Assembly: GCF_009873495.1 (NCBI RefSeq)
Contig: NZ_CP046703.1
Span: 2,232,001-2,296,000, forward strand
DNA: 64,000 bases
DNA from: Nostoc sp. ATCC 53789
GTDB taxonomy: Bacteria > Cyanobacteriota > Cyanobacteriia > Cyanobacteriales > Nostocaceae
Direction of reading: 5' to 3'
The notes under the pieces were generated by a model that saw only the letters and a program-made list of their open reading frames with translations, was not told the origin of the DNA and did no database searches. This document shows, in pieces, positions 1-8,465 of this stretch. Position numbers and translations under genes: made by a program. Each line of letters starts with the position of its first letter. Within the stretch, counting starts at the first letter, position 1.

Positions 1-1
1 T

Positions 2-385
2 CGTAGGCTCTATGATTTAGGTTTAGAAGAGCAGGATATTCGCAACCTGTATAGATTTATCGATTGGGTTATGATATTACCAAAGGCATTAGAAAATCAG
101 TTTTGGGAAGAGTTTAAACAATTTGAGCAGGAGCGAACTATGAGATATGTAACTACAGGTGAGCGCATTGGCTACGAGCGCGGAAAACAAGAAGGCAAAC
201 AAGAAGGTGAACAACAGCTTATTTTAAGGTTACTACAAAGACGAGTGGGAGAATTATCACCAGAATTGCAAGAGCGCATCCAATCTCTTTCTTTAAATCA
301 ATTAGAAACCCTTGGCGAAGCTTTGTTAGATTTTACTGGTATGGAAGATTTGCTTAAGTGGTTGCAAACAAATCAATCAGCTTAA
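2..385 (+). CDS. C-terminal part of a DUF4351-type (Rpn/PD-(D/E)XK-like) protein, cut by window edge
   Basis: The frame is open from the first bases of the window, so the start lies outside; an internal ATG at 71 is unlikely to be the real start because coding continues upstream (RRLYDLGLEEQDIRNLYRFI). The visible part has a charged, repetitive linker (GKQEGKQEGEQQ) followed by LILRLLQRRVGELSPELQER and a final helix ending LLKWLQTNQSA. This layout is typical of DUF4351 tails on cyanobacterial Rpn-family putative nucleases. The nuclease domain itself is not visible, so the activity is inferred from the tail only. Confidence 0.6.
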   Translation, partial: RRLYDLGLEEQDIRNLYRFIDWVMILPKALENQFWEEFKQFEQERTMRYVTTGERIGYERGKQEGKQEGEQQLILRLLQRRVGELSPELQERIQSLSLNQLETLGEALLDFTGMEDLLKWLQTNQSA

Positions 386-457
386 AATCTATTTTTATAA
401 AAATTCACTTAACCCTATACAGGATTTTTTAAATCAGTTCAATGATTTATTTTTTAC

Positions 458-499
458 CTTGCCCATAAAAAGTTACGAATGAGTAACAAAAAGGGCAAG
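458..499 (-). terminator. Stem-loop downstream of ndhD
   Basis: Outer arms cttgccc/gggcaag and inner arms gttac/gtaac, separated by A-rich bulges, form an interrupted hairpin. On the minus strand it is followed by an A/T-rich tract. It lies about 55 bases past the ndhD stop codon, where a terminator is expected. Confidence 0.5.
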
Positions 500-553
500 T
501 ATAAAACCTGCCCTCAAAGCAATCAATATTAAAACTAAACTAGCGATCGCAAC

Positions 554-2131
554 TTAATTACCAATTTGGGGCGCACTCAAAGAAACTTTTAGTGTTTCGT
601 CTTTTTGTTGTGCTAATGTCGGCACGGAATCACGCAATCTTGCTGTCAATTGTACAGTTGTCGCGTCATACATTTGAGTCAGCAATTTTGGATAGAAACC
701 AATACCAATAATTGGAATTAACAAACAGGCAATGATAAATACTTCACGAGGTTCGGCATCTATCAAAGCTTGGTGAGAAACTAATTCCTTGTTCTCTTCT
801 CCGTAGAAAATTTCTCGCAACATCGACAACAGATAAATCGGAGTTAAAATCACTCCAACTGCCATCAAGAACACCACGATAACTTTGAAGGTAGAGCTAT
901 AAGCATCGCTAGTAGCAAAGCCAACAAACACCATTAATTCTGCCACGAAACCGCTCATCCCTGGCAATGCCAAAGAAGCCATTGAACAGGTGGTGAACAT
1001 AGCGAAAATTTTCGGCATTCTCTTAGCGACACCGCCCATTTCATCCAACATCAGGGTGTGGGTGCGATCGTAAGTTGCGCCAACCAGGAAGAACAAACTC
1101 GCCCCAATTAACCCGTGGGAAACCATTTGTAACACCGCTCCACTCAATCCCAAATCGGTGAAGGAGGCGATACCAATCATCACAAAGCCCATGTGAGAAA
1201 TTGAGGAGTAGGCAATTTTTCGCTTTAGGTTGCGCTGGGCAAAGGATGTCAAGGCAGCGTAGATGATATTAACTACCCCCAAAACCACCAACACTGGTGC
1301 AAAATAAGCGTGGGCATCGGGGAGCATTTGGGCATTCATCCGAATTAAGGCGTAACCGCCCATTTTCAAGAGAATACCTGCTAATAGCATGTGTACGGGC
1401 GCTGTTGCTTCACCGTGGGCATCAGGTAGCCAGGTGTGCAAAGGAATAATCGGCAACTTGACGGCGTAGGCAATTAGGAAGCCAGCATAGAGGGCTAGTT
1501 GGAAATTCAGGGCGAAATCTTTTAAGGCGATCGCTCTCATGTCGAACGTCACCGTATCGCCGTAAAATCCCATTGTCAGGGCAGACAGCAAAATAAACAG
1601 CGAACCGCCAGCAGTGTATAAAATGAATTTGGTCGCTGCATATTGCCGCCTTTTACCTCCCCAAATCGACAGCAGAAAGTATATCGGTACTAGTTCCAGT
1701 TCCCACACCAGGAAAAATAACAGCATATCCTGGACGGCGAACACGGCAATCTGACCGCCATACATCGCCAAAATCAAGAAGTAAAATAGCTTGGGCTTGA
1801 AGGTGACAGGCCAAGCTGCTAAAATCGCCAGCGTGGTAATGAATCCAGTCAAAATAATTAGGGGCATAGATAAGCCATCTGCCCCTACTGACCAATTCAA
1901 ACCCATTTGTGGTACCCAGGGGTAACTTTCCACCAACTGCAAATCTGGATTGGAGAAATCATACCCAGTATAAAAAGCATAAACAATTAGTGCAAAATCT
2001 ATCAGCCCCACTATAAGGGAGTACCAGCGCACTGTTTTGCCTTCTTTATCAGGAATGACGGGAAGAAGTAGCGACGCGGCTATCGGAAACAGAATAATCG
2101 TCGTCAGCCACGGAAAATTAGCTATATTCAT
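554..2131 (-). CDS. ndhD: NAD(P)H-quinone oxidoreductase subunit 4 (NdhD, antiporter-like membrane subunit of NDH-1)
   Basis: This 525-residue polytopic protein is an Mrp-antiporter-like, proton-translocating subunit of thylakoid NDH-1, used in respiration and cyclic electron flow. It has the family hallmarks: [18 protein letters not shown] with the conserved Glu, [32 protein letters not shown], and the [17 protein letters not shown] helix. Length and N-terminus ([11 protein letters not shown]) match the NdhD1 type. I chose the ATG at 2131; a GTG lies one codon upstream. In many cyanobacteria ndhF and ndhD are adjacent and co-oriented. Here about 3.2 kb of toxin-antitoxin and IS DNA separates them, so ndhD probably has its own promoter in the 2132-2480 region. 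Confidence 0.95.
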   Translation of the reverse strand: MNIANFPWLTTIILFPIAASLLLPVIPDKEGKTVRWYSLIVGLIDFALIVYAFYTGYDFSNPDLQLVESYPWVPQMGLNWSVGADGLSMPLIILTGFITTLAILAAWPVTFKPKLFYFLILAMYGGQIAVFAVQDMLLFFLVWELELVPIYFLLSIWGGKRRQYAATKFILYTAGGSLFILLSALTMGFYGDTVTFDMRAIALKDFALNFQLALYAGFLIAYAVKLPIIPLHTWLPDAHGEATAPVHMLLAGILLKMGGYALIRMNAQMLPDAHAYFAPVLVVLGVVNIIYAALTSFAQRNLKRKIAYSSISHMGFVMIGIASFTDLGLSGAVLQMVSHGLIGASLFFLVGATYDRTHTLMLDEMGGVAKRMPKIFAMFTTCSMASLALPGMSGFVAELMVFVGFATSDAYSSTFKVIVVFLMAVGVILTPIYLLSMLREIFYGEENKELVSHQALIDAEPREVFIIACLLIPIIGIGFYPKLLTQMYDATTVQLTARLRDSVPTLAQQKDETLKVSLSAPQIGN

Positions 2132-2480
2132 CACAATTCGTCTGCTATCAAAATCATGTTTGGCAAAAAGTCACTAGTTATTAAGTAACAGCTTTTTGGG
2201 GATTTCGTCTTCCTCGTTAGGTTGATTTAATTAAATTGGCAATCCCCCGTTTCTTCTGTTGGGAGTCTCTTTTGACCTTTGGGCGTGCGGAATGTAGGTT
2301 GTGATACTCCCAGTCAAGTCAAAAATTTACCCTAAAAAAGTTGGTAAACTAGAATTTAAGCGGTGTGATGTCTACGAAAAGCCGCTTTGCGTCTACGCGT
2401 AGCCTACCACATCTCTAAAAATACAAGATGCTGTTTAGTGTTGATTCGGTACAAAAAAGCATCACAGGAGAAATAACACT
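2132..2480. promoter_or_regulatory. Divergent intergenic region of ndhD and the antitoxin gene, with a palindromic repeat
   Basis: The part next to ndhD holds an inverted pair (ttgggagtctc near 2258 and gatactcccag near 2301) that could fold in the ndhD leader. At about 2361-2415 there is a repeat with the phrase gtctacgcgtagcc, of the palindromic class found elsewhere in the window. An SD-like aggag at 2467-2471 precedes the antitoxin start. No promoter box is assigned with confidence. Confidence 0.4.
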
Positions 2481-2738
2481 ATGATAATCGCACAAATTGA
2501 AAGTCAGATTCGTTATGTGACCAACGTAAATGGAGAAACAACAGATGTACTCGTCCCTGTAGAACTTTGGCAACAGCTTATAAGTTCCATAAATTCTGAT
2601 AACGTCAGTGGTTTAGCTTGGATTGATGAACAAGAGCCAAAAGCACAAATATTAGCCGATTTGCAAGAGTCTGTGCGACAAGCAGCAGTAGGACAAACTT
2701 TGCCAGTTTCAGAGCTTTGGGACGATATCGAAGCCTAG
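2481..2738 (+). CDS. Antitoxin-like protein of a RelE-family type II toxin-antitoxin pair
   Basis: This 85-residue protein begins MIIAQIESQIRYVTNVNGE and is acidic toward the C-terminus (LPVSELWDDIEA). A clear SD (caggag) sits 10 bases before the ATG. It ends four bases before the start of a RelE-like toxin reading frame, the usual antitoxin-toxin order and spacing. Similar short proteins occur in cyanobacteria next to RelE/HigB-type toxins. Its family is not identified beyond this context. The frame is intact although the toxin partner is interrupted, so it may persist as an orphan antitoxin. Confidence 0.75.
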   Translation: MIIAQIESQIRYVTNVNGETTDVLVPVELWQQLISSINSDNVSGLAWIDEQEPKAQILADLQESVRQAAVGQTLPVSELWDDIEA

Positions 2739-2903
2739 ATTTATGCCAGAAGTTCGCTTTACACCTCCCTTTAAGCGCCGTCTCAAAACTCTGACTAAAC
2801 GTTATCGCCAAATTCAAATTGACATTCAACCCATTATCGATCAGCTAGAGGCTGGGAATTTTATCGGCGATCAAATCTCTGGGATAGACTTGACTGTTTT
2901 TAA

Positions 2904-4292
2904 CCCTGTTTTGTCACTCTAGGCAGAGGAAAAGTAGAAATCAGGGTGAGTTAGGGAAATAAAAATTGAACTAGTTAGGTTATAAACAATAGATTGAAGT
3001 TTAGAAAAGCCCAAAGACAATTGGGGAATAGGAAAAACTGTTAACCAGGGAAAGATTAGGTTAAATAAAGTAAAAGGTTGAATTGTCAAACGGAGATTGT
3101 TAAGAATATTCTTCCAACCTTTACCATCATCCCACCAGGGGTGTGAAGCTAGCTTTGATGGAGATTTTGGTACAGAAGACTGCATTTGTTCAGAGTGGAG
3201 GCTAACCATTAAATAGCTGCTACAAACAATCTCCCACCAGCGTTCAATATCAGGGTAGTGAGTTAGCCGATAATCTGCCCAACCTAATTCATTCTTACTT
3301 TGCTTCAACCCATACTCAACCCAAGTTCTTAAACCATAAAAGTTTCCCACATCTCTTGGTGTAAGGTCTGGGTATCTACTCATCACATACCAAGTAGTGT
3401 TACCAGGTAATTTCTCTCGATCTGTAGTAATCTGCCAGTACCTATTTTCGCTACGTTTACCATGAATTATTTCTCTGATAAACCTATTTTCACTGCTCAG
3501 ATCAGAAAATACTCGTTTAAATTTATGCCACTTCAAATATTGAGTGTGTTGTCTTGGAAGTAGCTTTACAGAATGGTTTGAGCGAATCGCTACTATATAG
3601 TTTTTCTTGAATTCATCTAATACAGCTATGAAGTTCTTACCACTTTCACCATATAAACTATCTGCCAGTACTAAGTTAAAGTTAAAACCCATTGATTCTA
3701 GCTTTCTCATCAGTATTGCCGCTATTTCAGGTTTAGTGCGATACTTATCCCCTGGCTTTAACCTTTCACGAGGCTTATATACTTCAAACAGTAGTGGAAA
3801 AGTCATCCCGCAAAATACACCATACGCTGTCACTGCCACAATTCCATTCTCTACTTTCCCCAAGTTTCCTATATACTGCCGTTTCACATAATCTGTCTTA
3901 TTCCCTTTCTTCTTATCTCCTGTCTCATCAATAATTAGAATGATTGGTCTGCCTTTTAGCACTTGTAAAATTAGCTCTAATCGCAAAATTCTTAACTTTT
4001 CTATATCCCAAGGTGATGATGTTAAAAAATGATGCAACCCTTGCTGGTTATCTAATCCTACAATTTTTGCTATTTCTGGCAATGTTTTACGTTTTAGATC
4101 AGAAACGCAGCCTACATGGAGATATTTAAAAGCCTCGAAACTCCTAACATCTGAAAACAGGCTTTTATACCACTGGCAATATTCGTCCACAAATTTGACT
4201 GTTGGTGCGGCTGGACGGGGCTGTACCATACTCTGTGTCTTGGTTCTAGCAGTTGTACCTTATTATACTACTGCTAGAGTGACAAAACAGGG
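2904..4292. mobile_element. Complete IS701-family insertion sequence, 1389 bp
   Basis: The 19-bp terminal inverted repeats are perfect: ccctgttttgtcactctag at 2904-2922 and its complement at 4274-4292. The element is flanked by a direct TTAA duplication at 2900-2903 and 4293-4296. Four-base YTAR duplications are the known signature of the IS701 family. The single transposase fills almost the whole element. Intact ends, an intact frame and a perfect target duplication suggest a recent insertion that is probably still mobile. Confidence 0.93.
2919..4229 (-). CDS. IS701-family DDE transposase
   Basis: This 436-residue protein is an RNase H-fold transposase. DDE-site candidates are visible: IILIIDETGDKKKG (first Asp), NLVLADSLYGESG (second Asp), and EYGLKQSKNELGWADYRL (Glu, with the IS4/IS701-type Y-K-E signature). 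The start at 4229 lies about 60 bases inside the right end. The stop codon (complement of 2919-2921) lies inside the left terminal inverted repeat, a compact arrangement. It is transcribed opposite to the toxin gene it disrupts. The frame is full length with no visible lesion. Confidence 0.92.
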   Translation of the reverse strand: MVQPRPAAPTVKFVDEYCQWYKSLFSDVRSFEAFKYLHVGCVSDLKRKTLPEIAKIVGLDNQQGLHHFLTSSPWDIEKLRILRLELILQVLKGRPIILIIDETGDKKKGNKTDYVKRQYIGNLGKVENGIVAVTAYGVFCGMTFPLLFEVYKPRERLKPGDKYRTKPEIAAILMRKLESMGFNFNLVLADSLYGESGKNFIAVLDEFKKNYIVAIRSNHSVKLLPRQHTQYLKWHKFKRVFSDLSSENRFIREIIHGKRSENRYWQITTDREKLPGNTTWYVMSRYPDLTPRDVGNFYGLRTWVEYGLKQSKNELGWADYRLTHYPDIERWWEIVCSSYLMVSLHSEQMQSSVPKSPSKLASHPWWDDGKGWKNILNNLRLTIQPFTLFNLIFPWLTVFPIPQLSLGFSKLQSIVYNLTSSIFISLTHPDFYFSSA

Positions 4293-4533
4293 TTAAAGTT
4301 AGAGCAAAAAACAGTGATATCCCGACGGGCAAAAGTGGTGGATATAGGGTGATTTATCAGGTTATCTCACCTGAATGCGTCTTACTTCTACTCATCTATG
4401 CAAAATCTGATCAGGCGGATGTGAGCTTAGAAGAGATTGAAGATGCAATTAAAAAGACATAGCCATACATAGATAAAGCGCGATCGCATATCATTTATCT
4501 ACTGTGTAGTCTGTCTCCCATAGCAATAACTTC

Positions 4534-4725
4534 ATGCCTTTCTCCAATTTCACTCATCTTTACCAACTGACTGTAGTTATTACCCAATCTCACACCATCG
4601 CCCGTTTTGCTAACCGCCAAGATGCAGACGACCATTTAAGATTTTTGCGTCAAACTATTCCCAACGGAGGTTTTGATCTTTTTTTTGAACCACCAGATGA
4701 TATAAAAGAAAACTTTAATATTTAA
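4534..4725 (+). CDS. Hypothetical 63-residue protein
   Basis: The small frame starts MPFSNFTHLYQLTVVITQSH and ends with an acidic tail (FEPPDDIKENFNI). No family is recognised and no SD is evident. Codon use looks ordinary for the region. It lies between the split toxin and the hicBA remnant inside the DNA that separates ndhF from ndhD. It could be a small accessory protein or a chance frame. Confidence 0.4.
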   Translation: MPFSNFTHLYQLTVVITQSHTIARFANRQDADDHLRFLRQTIPNGGFDLFFEPPDDIKENFNI

Positions 4726-4850
4726 TTGCTGATTATCAGCCAAAGTTTGATTTTCAAGTCAGGAGGGAAGAGGATTTTACTTGTTTCTTCCATTCATAGG
4801 AGTTACGCACCGCCCGTCGGACGCTTTCAAAGATCGGCTATAACTTAGTG

Positions 4851-5036
4851 TTAGCCAGCTTCATCACTAAGCATCTTAATAATATGTTTTGCAGGTTACT
4901 CTTTGATTTCTCTATGTCTGGGAACAGCTTGAGAAATTTTTGTGATTGGATTTTGATACCAATCATGTTTGCCACCATGACGAACGAAGATACAACCCAT
5001 TTCTTCAAGCTTACTGATTAAATCTCTTCGTTTCAT
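4851..5036 (-). pseudogene. hicA: HicA-family mRNA interferase with a premature stop
   Basis: The frame begins MKRRDLISKLEEMGCIFVRH, followed by GGKHDWYQNPITKISQ and VPRHREIKE. The catalytic-type His of HicA is present in GGKHDWY (residue 24). A TAA at codon 47 (4896-4898) ends the frame, but the same frame continues past it as PAKHIIKMLSDEAG to a second TAA at 4851-4853, matching the usual HicA C-terminal helix. The full-length family member would be about 61 residues. The start overlaps the hicB stop as ATGA, so the two are translationally coupled. The C-terminal helix is lost, and activity is doubtful. Confidence 0.7.
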
Positions 5037-5224
5037 GAAACTTCAAGTTCTGCAACTCTACGAATATTTTGGATATTTCCATTTGTTAATTCACTGTAAA
5101 TATCGAGTAGATTTTCTTTTAGCTTCTCTTCGGTTTCACCTTGAGTCCAATAGTCAGGATATTCTTCCAGATAACCTAACCACATATCATCATCTTGCCA
5201 ATAAATGTATTTCTTCTTTGTCAT
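5033..5224 (-). CDS. hicB: HicB-family antitoxin
   Basis: The 63-residue protein has the partial RNase H-like HicB fold signature: YIYWQDDDMWLGYLEEYPDY, then WTQGETEEKLKENLLDIYSEL. It lies upstream of and overlapping hicA by four bases, the hicB-first order seen in many cyanobacterial pairs. It would bind and neutralise HicA and repress its own promoter. It starts just downstream of the ndhF terminator. Its partner toxin is truncated here. Confidence 0.8.
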   Translation of the reverse strand: MTKKKYIYWQDDDMWLGYLEEYPDYWTQGETEEKLKENLLDIYSELTNGNIQNIRRVAELEVS

Positions 5225-5280
5225 GTGCCTATTCGCTGCCTTTTTCTAAACTATCGAATTACTGAACTATCCGCCAAAAA

Positions 5281-5301
5281 AAGAGTCTAATTTAGACTCT
5301 T
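5281..5301 (-). terminator. Rho-independent terminator of ndhF
   Basis: This is a perfect hairpin with arms aagagtctaa/ttagactctt and a single-base centre. On the minus strand it is followed directly by a run of T residues. It sits 41 bases past the ndhF stop and before hicB, so ndhF transcripts should end here rather than read through to ndhD. Confidence 0.85.
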
Positions 5302-5341
5302 AAAAAACTTAGGGGCGGACAGTCGCCCACCCCTATGAAAA

Positions 5342-7444
5342 TCAGGTGACACCAAAGACAATCACTAAGCCCAAAACTGCCCCAAACACAATCAAGGCAT
5401 AGAATTGAGCGCGACCGTTTTCTAGGTACTTCAGACCTTCACCGCTAACAAGGGTGAAAAAGCCTGTGAGGTTAACAGCACCATCGACAACGCGGAAGTC
5501 AACTTCCATAACTTGTCTAGCTAGGCGACGCAAGCCGAGGACAAAAACCCGATGGTAAATGTCATCAAAGTACCACTTGTTGAGGGATAAATCGTAAAGT
5601 GGTTTGATTTGAGCAGCGATCGCAGCCGGGTCAATTTTACGGCGCAAATACATCAGCGAAGCCAGGGTAATCGCAATCAAAGAAATTCCGACTGAAGCAC
5701 CCGCCATGATGTAGAATTCCGTCGGATTGAACTCGGCAGCCTTTTCTATAACTTCGGAGAGGGTTTCACTAGGAGGAAAGATAAACTCTTCAAAATAATT
5801 GGCGTAGGGAGTTCCCACCAAACCAATCAAAATCGAAGGCACAGCCAATAGTGCCAACGGCAGCGTCATTGTCCACGGCGATTCGTGGGGGGAATCGCTA
5901 TGATGCCCGTGGGAGTCATGAGAATCATGATGCTGACTAGTTGCCGCCAATTCTCCTTTCTTCATCGCCCCAGGCCCAAAATTCGGGACTGGTTCTTCTG
6001 ACTCTAATTCCAGGACAATTGTCGCCGCAGCTTTCTTGAGTTTTTCCTTGATTTTCTCGTCATTACCCCGGAATTTGCCTTCAAATGTCGAGAAATACAT
6101 TCTAAACATATAGAAAGCCGTAATCCCGGCAGTTAGCCAGCCAATCAACCAGAGGAATGGATTAGCCTCAAAAGCTTTCCCTAGAATTTCATCTTTTGAC
6201 CAGAAACCAGCAAAAGGCGGAATACCAGAAATTGCCAAGCAACCAATCAAAAAGGTAATTGAGGTGATGGGCATATATTTCCGCAGTCCACCCATCAGCC
6301 GCATATCTTGCGCTAAGGCCGGGTCGTGACCGACGACACCTTCCATACCATGAATTACTGAACCTGAACCCAAGAACAGCATCGCCTTAAAATAGGCGTG
6401 GGTCATTAGGTGGAATAATCCAGCACTGTAGGAACCTATTCCCATTGCCATCACCATGTAACCAAGTTGGGAAATGGTGGAATAAGCCAAGCCCTTTTTG
6501 ATGTCGTTTTGGGTAATGGCAATGGTTGCCCCCAAAAACGCCGTAAACGCCCCAGTATAAGCAATGACGTTCATTGCGGCTGGAACGTGTTCAAATACTG
6601 GGTACATCCGGGCAATGAGGAAAACACCAGCCGCCACCATTGTTGCCGCGTGAATCAAGGCAGAAATGGGGGTGGGGCCTTCCATTGCATCTGGCAACCA
6701 GACATGGAGTGGGAATTGGGCTGATTTCGCAACTGGGCCTAAGAAAACTAAAATCGCCAACAGGACAGCGAGGAAGTTGCTGATCGAACCTGATTCTACG
6801 AGTTGAGCGAGGCGATCGCCCATGATATTAAAATCAAAGCTTCCTGTTGCCCAGAACAGCCCCAGAATGCCGAGTAAGAGACCGAAGTCACCGACGCGGT
6901 TGGTAACAAACGCTTTTTGAGCGGCATCGGCTGCTGACTTGCGATCGTACCAAAAGCCGACCAGCAAGTAGGAACACATCCCCACAAGTTCCCAGAATAT
7001 ATAAATCTGTACTAGGTTGGGGCTGATCACCAGACCTAACATTGAGGAGCCAAACAAACTGAGATAGGCGTAAAACCTCACGTAGCCGGGATCGTGAGCC
7101 ATGTAGCCATCGGTGTAAACCATGACTAAGCAGGCTACTGTTGTGACAATCACCAGCATTAGGGCTGTCAGGTGGTCAATAGTGTAGCCCATGCTCAGGT
7201 GAAAATTACCTGCTGCCGCCCACTCAAAGGTGCGGAGATAAGGCGCGTGTCCTTGAATTTGACTCCATAACAAGGCAAACGACAGCCCCATAGCTGCTGC
7301 CATCATGGAGATAATCACCACAGCGTTAAGCTGCCGTAGGCGGTTTGTCACCTGATTCAACGAGATTAACCCTAGACCGACCAGCATTGCCCCAAAAAGA
7401 GGGAACACCGGAATCAGCCAGGCATACTGATAGATTACTTCCAT
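5342..7444 (-). CDS. ndhF: NAD(P)H-quinone oxidoreductase subunit 5 (NdhF, antiporter-like membrane subunit of NDH-1)
   Basis: The 700-residue protein is the largest proton-pumping membrane subunit of NDH-1L. Recognisable segments include FWELVGMCSYLLVGFWYDR, PLHVWLPDAMEGPTPISALI and YSTISQLGYMVMAMG, plus the C-terminal lateral-helix region. A His/Asp/Ser-rich loop (QHHDSHDSHGHHSD, about residues 505-520) lies in the variable region. The start is the ATG at 7444; a GTG lies one codon earlier. Length and the neighbouring rbcR region suit NdhF1. The gene is followed by its own terminator and separated from ndhD by accessory DNA. Confidence 0.95.
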   Translation of the reverse strand: MEVIYQYAWLIPVFPLFGAMLVGLGLISLNQVTNRLRQLNAVVIISMMAAAMGLSFALLWSQIQGHAPYLRTFEWAAAGNFHLSMGYTIDHLTALMLVIVTTVACLVMVYTDGYMAHDPGYVRFYAYLSLFGSSMLGLVISPNLVQIYIFWELVGMCSYLLVGFWYDRKSAADAAQKAFVTNRVGDFGLLLGILGLFWATGSFDFNIMGDRLAQLVESGSISNFLAVLLAILVFLGPVAKSAQFPLHVWLPDAMEGPTPISALIHAATMVAAGVFLIARMYPVFEHVPAAMNVIAYTGAFTAFLGATIAITQNDIKKGLAYSTISQLGYMVMAMGIGSYSAGLFHLMTHAYFKAMLFLGSGSVIHGMEGVVGHDPALAQDMRLMGGLRKYMPITSITFLIGCLAISGIPPFAGFWSKDEILGKAFEANPFLWLIGWLTAGITAFYMFRMYFSTFEGKFRGNDEKIKEKLKKAAATIVLELESEEPVPNFGPGAMKKGELAATSQHHDSHDSHGHHSDSPHESPWTMTLPLALLAVPSILIGLVGTPYANYFEEFIFPPSETLSEVIEKAAEFNPTEFYIMAGASVGISLIAITLASLMYLRRKIDPAAIAAQIKPLYDLSLNKWYFDDIYHRVFVLGLRRLARQVMEVDFRVVDGAVNLTGFFTLVSGEGLKYLENGRAQFYALIVFGAVLGLVIVFGVT

Positions 7445-7569
7445 CACTGACGCCTACTTTTAGAATTCTTGATTTAGCGTGTCGAAACTGTTAATAATTG
7501 TGACACACACCCTTTAGGATAAAATAACCCACCCAAGACTGATTGGGTGGGGTGTTAAGCATGGTTTTA

Positions 7570-7660
7570 GATTTGGTCATTAGTCATTAGTCATTAGTCA
7601 TTGGTCATTAGTCATTTGTCCAATGCCCCATTCCCCATGCTCCATGCCCTATTCCCAATA
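7570..7660. repeat. Heptamer repeat cluster (TCATTAG-type) upstream of ndhF
   Basis: Six to seven tandem copies of the heptamer gtcatta/gtcattg are followed by a degenerate run of catgccc/cattccc units. Such short tandemly repeated sequences are typical of Nostoc and Anabaena intergenic DNA. The cluster lies between ndhF and the thioredoxin-like gene. Confidence 0.8.
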
Positions 7661-7664
7661 TTCA

Positions 7665-8051
7665 TCAAGCTGACCGACACTCTAAGTCCACTGTTTTTGG
7701 ACTCTTGTAGATTTTCGTGTAATTGCTATAGCTGGCTTTAATGTCTTCTAAAGCTAGACGTAAATCTTCTCTGCCGCGAAAGCCTTCCAACCGATGGCGA
7801 ACAGTGCCATTTTGAATCAGTAGTAAAGTTGGCAGTGACTTTAGCTTATAAGTAGTAGACAATTTAAAATTTTGATCGGCGTTAACCCCAACTAATTTAA
7901 TTTCGTCCCCACATTGGGCTTGAAATTGCAACAACAGTGGGTGTATAATCCGACACAAACCACACCAGGGTGCTTCAAAGTTAACTAAAACAGGAATAGG
8001 TGATTCTAAAACTTCTTGAGTAAATGTCCGTTCACTAACCGACAACACCAT
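7665..8051 (-). CDS. Thioredoxin-like protein
   Basis: The 128-residue protein has a thioredoxin fold with the active site APWCGLCR (Cys30, Cys33), the conserved cis-Pro region LKSLPTLLLIQNG and a C-terminal helix, followed by a short non-conserved tail ending ECRSA. WCGLC differs from the WCGPC of classical thioredoxin, which usually shifts redox potential. No signal peptide is seen, so it is likely cytosolic and reduces or exchanges protein disulfides. It is oriented like ndhF but separated by repeats. Confidence 0.85.
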   Translation of the reverse strand: MVLSVSERTFTQEVLESPIPVLVNFEAPWCGLCRIIHPLLLQFQAQCGDEIKLVGVNADQNFKLSTTYKLKSLPTLLLIQNGTVRHRLEGFRGREDLRLALEDIKASYSNYTKIYKSPKTVDLECRSA

Positions 8052-8465
8052 GACGCCTCTTGGATTATAAGGTTTTTATATCAAACTACCTATCAATACT
8101 GAAGTGAAGGATTGGTAAGTCAGTAACTGCCGATAGATGCTTTCAGGAACCAAATCTCAGGACACAGAATAATTGGGCAAAAATTCAACGTGTTGATGTG
8201 TCTCTGACGTAAAAAGCCACTGCGACTCTCACTGTGGCTTTTTCGGATGTTAGACTCCTGATTGCTTTGTCCGCCTGGGATTTGCCTGAATCTGCTACTG
8301 ACTCCCAAGGAAAGACAACGGGTCTTCAACTACCAATATAAAATCTTAAGCCGACTAAACGCACCCCCACTGATAGATGTTTGAATTTATCCTACATTGA
8401 TTCGGAGCAATTGATAAGCGGAAATTCCAATCTATTTGGGATTTTCTGCTGACACTGGGGATCGC
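8052..8465. other. Gene-free region with a symmetric terminator-like hairpin
   Basis: No convincing gene is seen. A perfect 10-bp inverted repeat (aaaaagccac / gtggcttttt, 8211-8243) acts as a terminator-like hairpin with T runs on both strands. A short minus-strand frame covering 8120-8329 crosses the hairpin and looks non-coding. The minus-strand stretch upstream of the hairpin, about 8244-8340, could be a small RNA ending at it. Confidence 0.45.

Larger units (their letters stand above)
2743..4462 (+). pseudogene. RelE/ParE-family toxin gene split by an IS701-family insertion
   Basis: The 5' part (2743-2903) encodes MPEVRFTPPFKRRLKTLTKR and on to GIDLTVF. The 3' part resumes at 4297 and encodes VRAKNSDIPTGKSGGYRVIY through LLLLIYAKSDQADVS to a TAG at 4462. 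Removing the IS and one TTAA copy restores one continuous frame of 108 residues with the RelE-type layout: basic N-terminal helices, a GGYRVIYQV strand and an IYAKSD strand. With the IS present, translation from 2743 stops after 59 residues at a TAG inside the IS end. The product would be an mRNA-cleaving toxin if whole; here it must be inactive. Confidence 0.85.

Noticed and set aside
1653..1895. Minus-strand frame inside ndhD
   Set aside because: Fully contained in ndhD in another frame, with no family resemblance.
6467..6724. Plus-strand frame opposite ndhF
   Set aside because: Antisense shadow of ndhF with odd composition.
8120..8329. 69-residue minus-strand frame
   Set aside because: Crosses the terminator-like hairpin, has no SD and shows non-protein-like composition.
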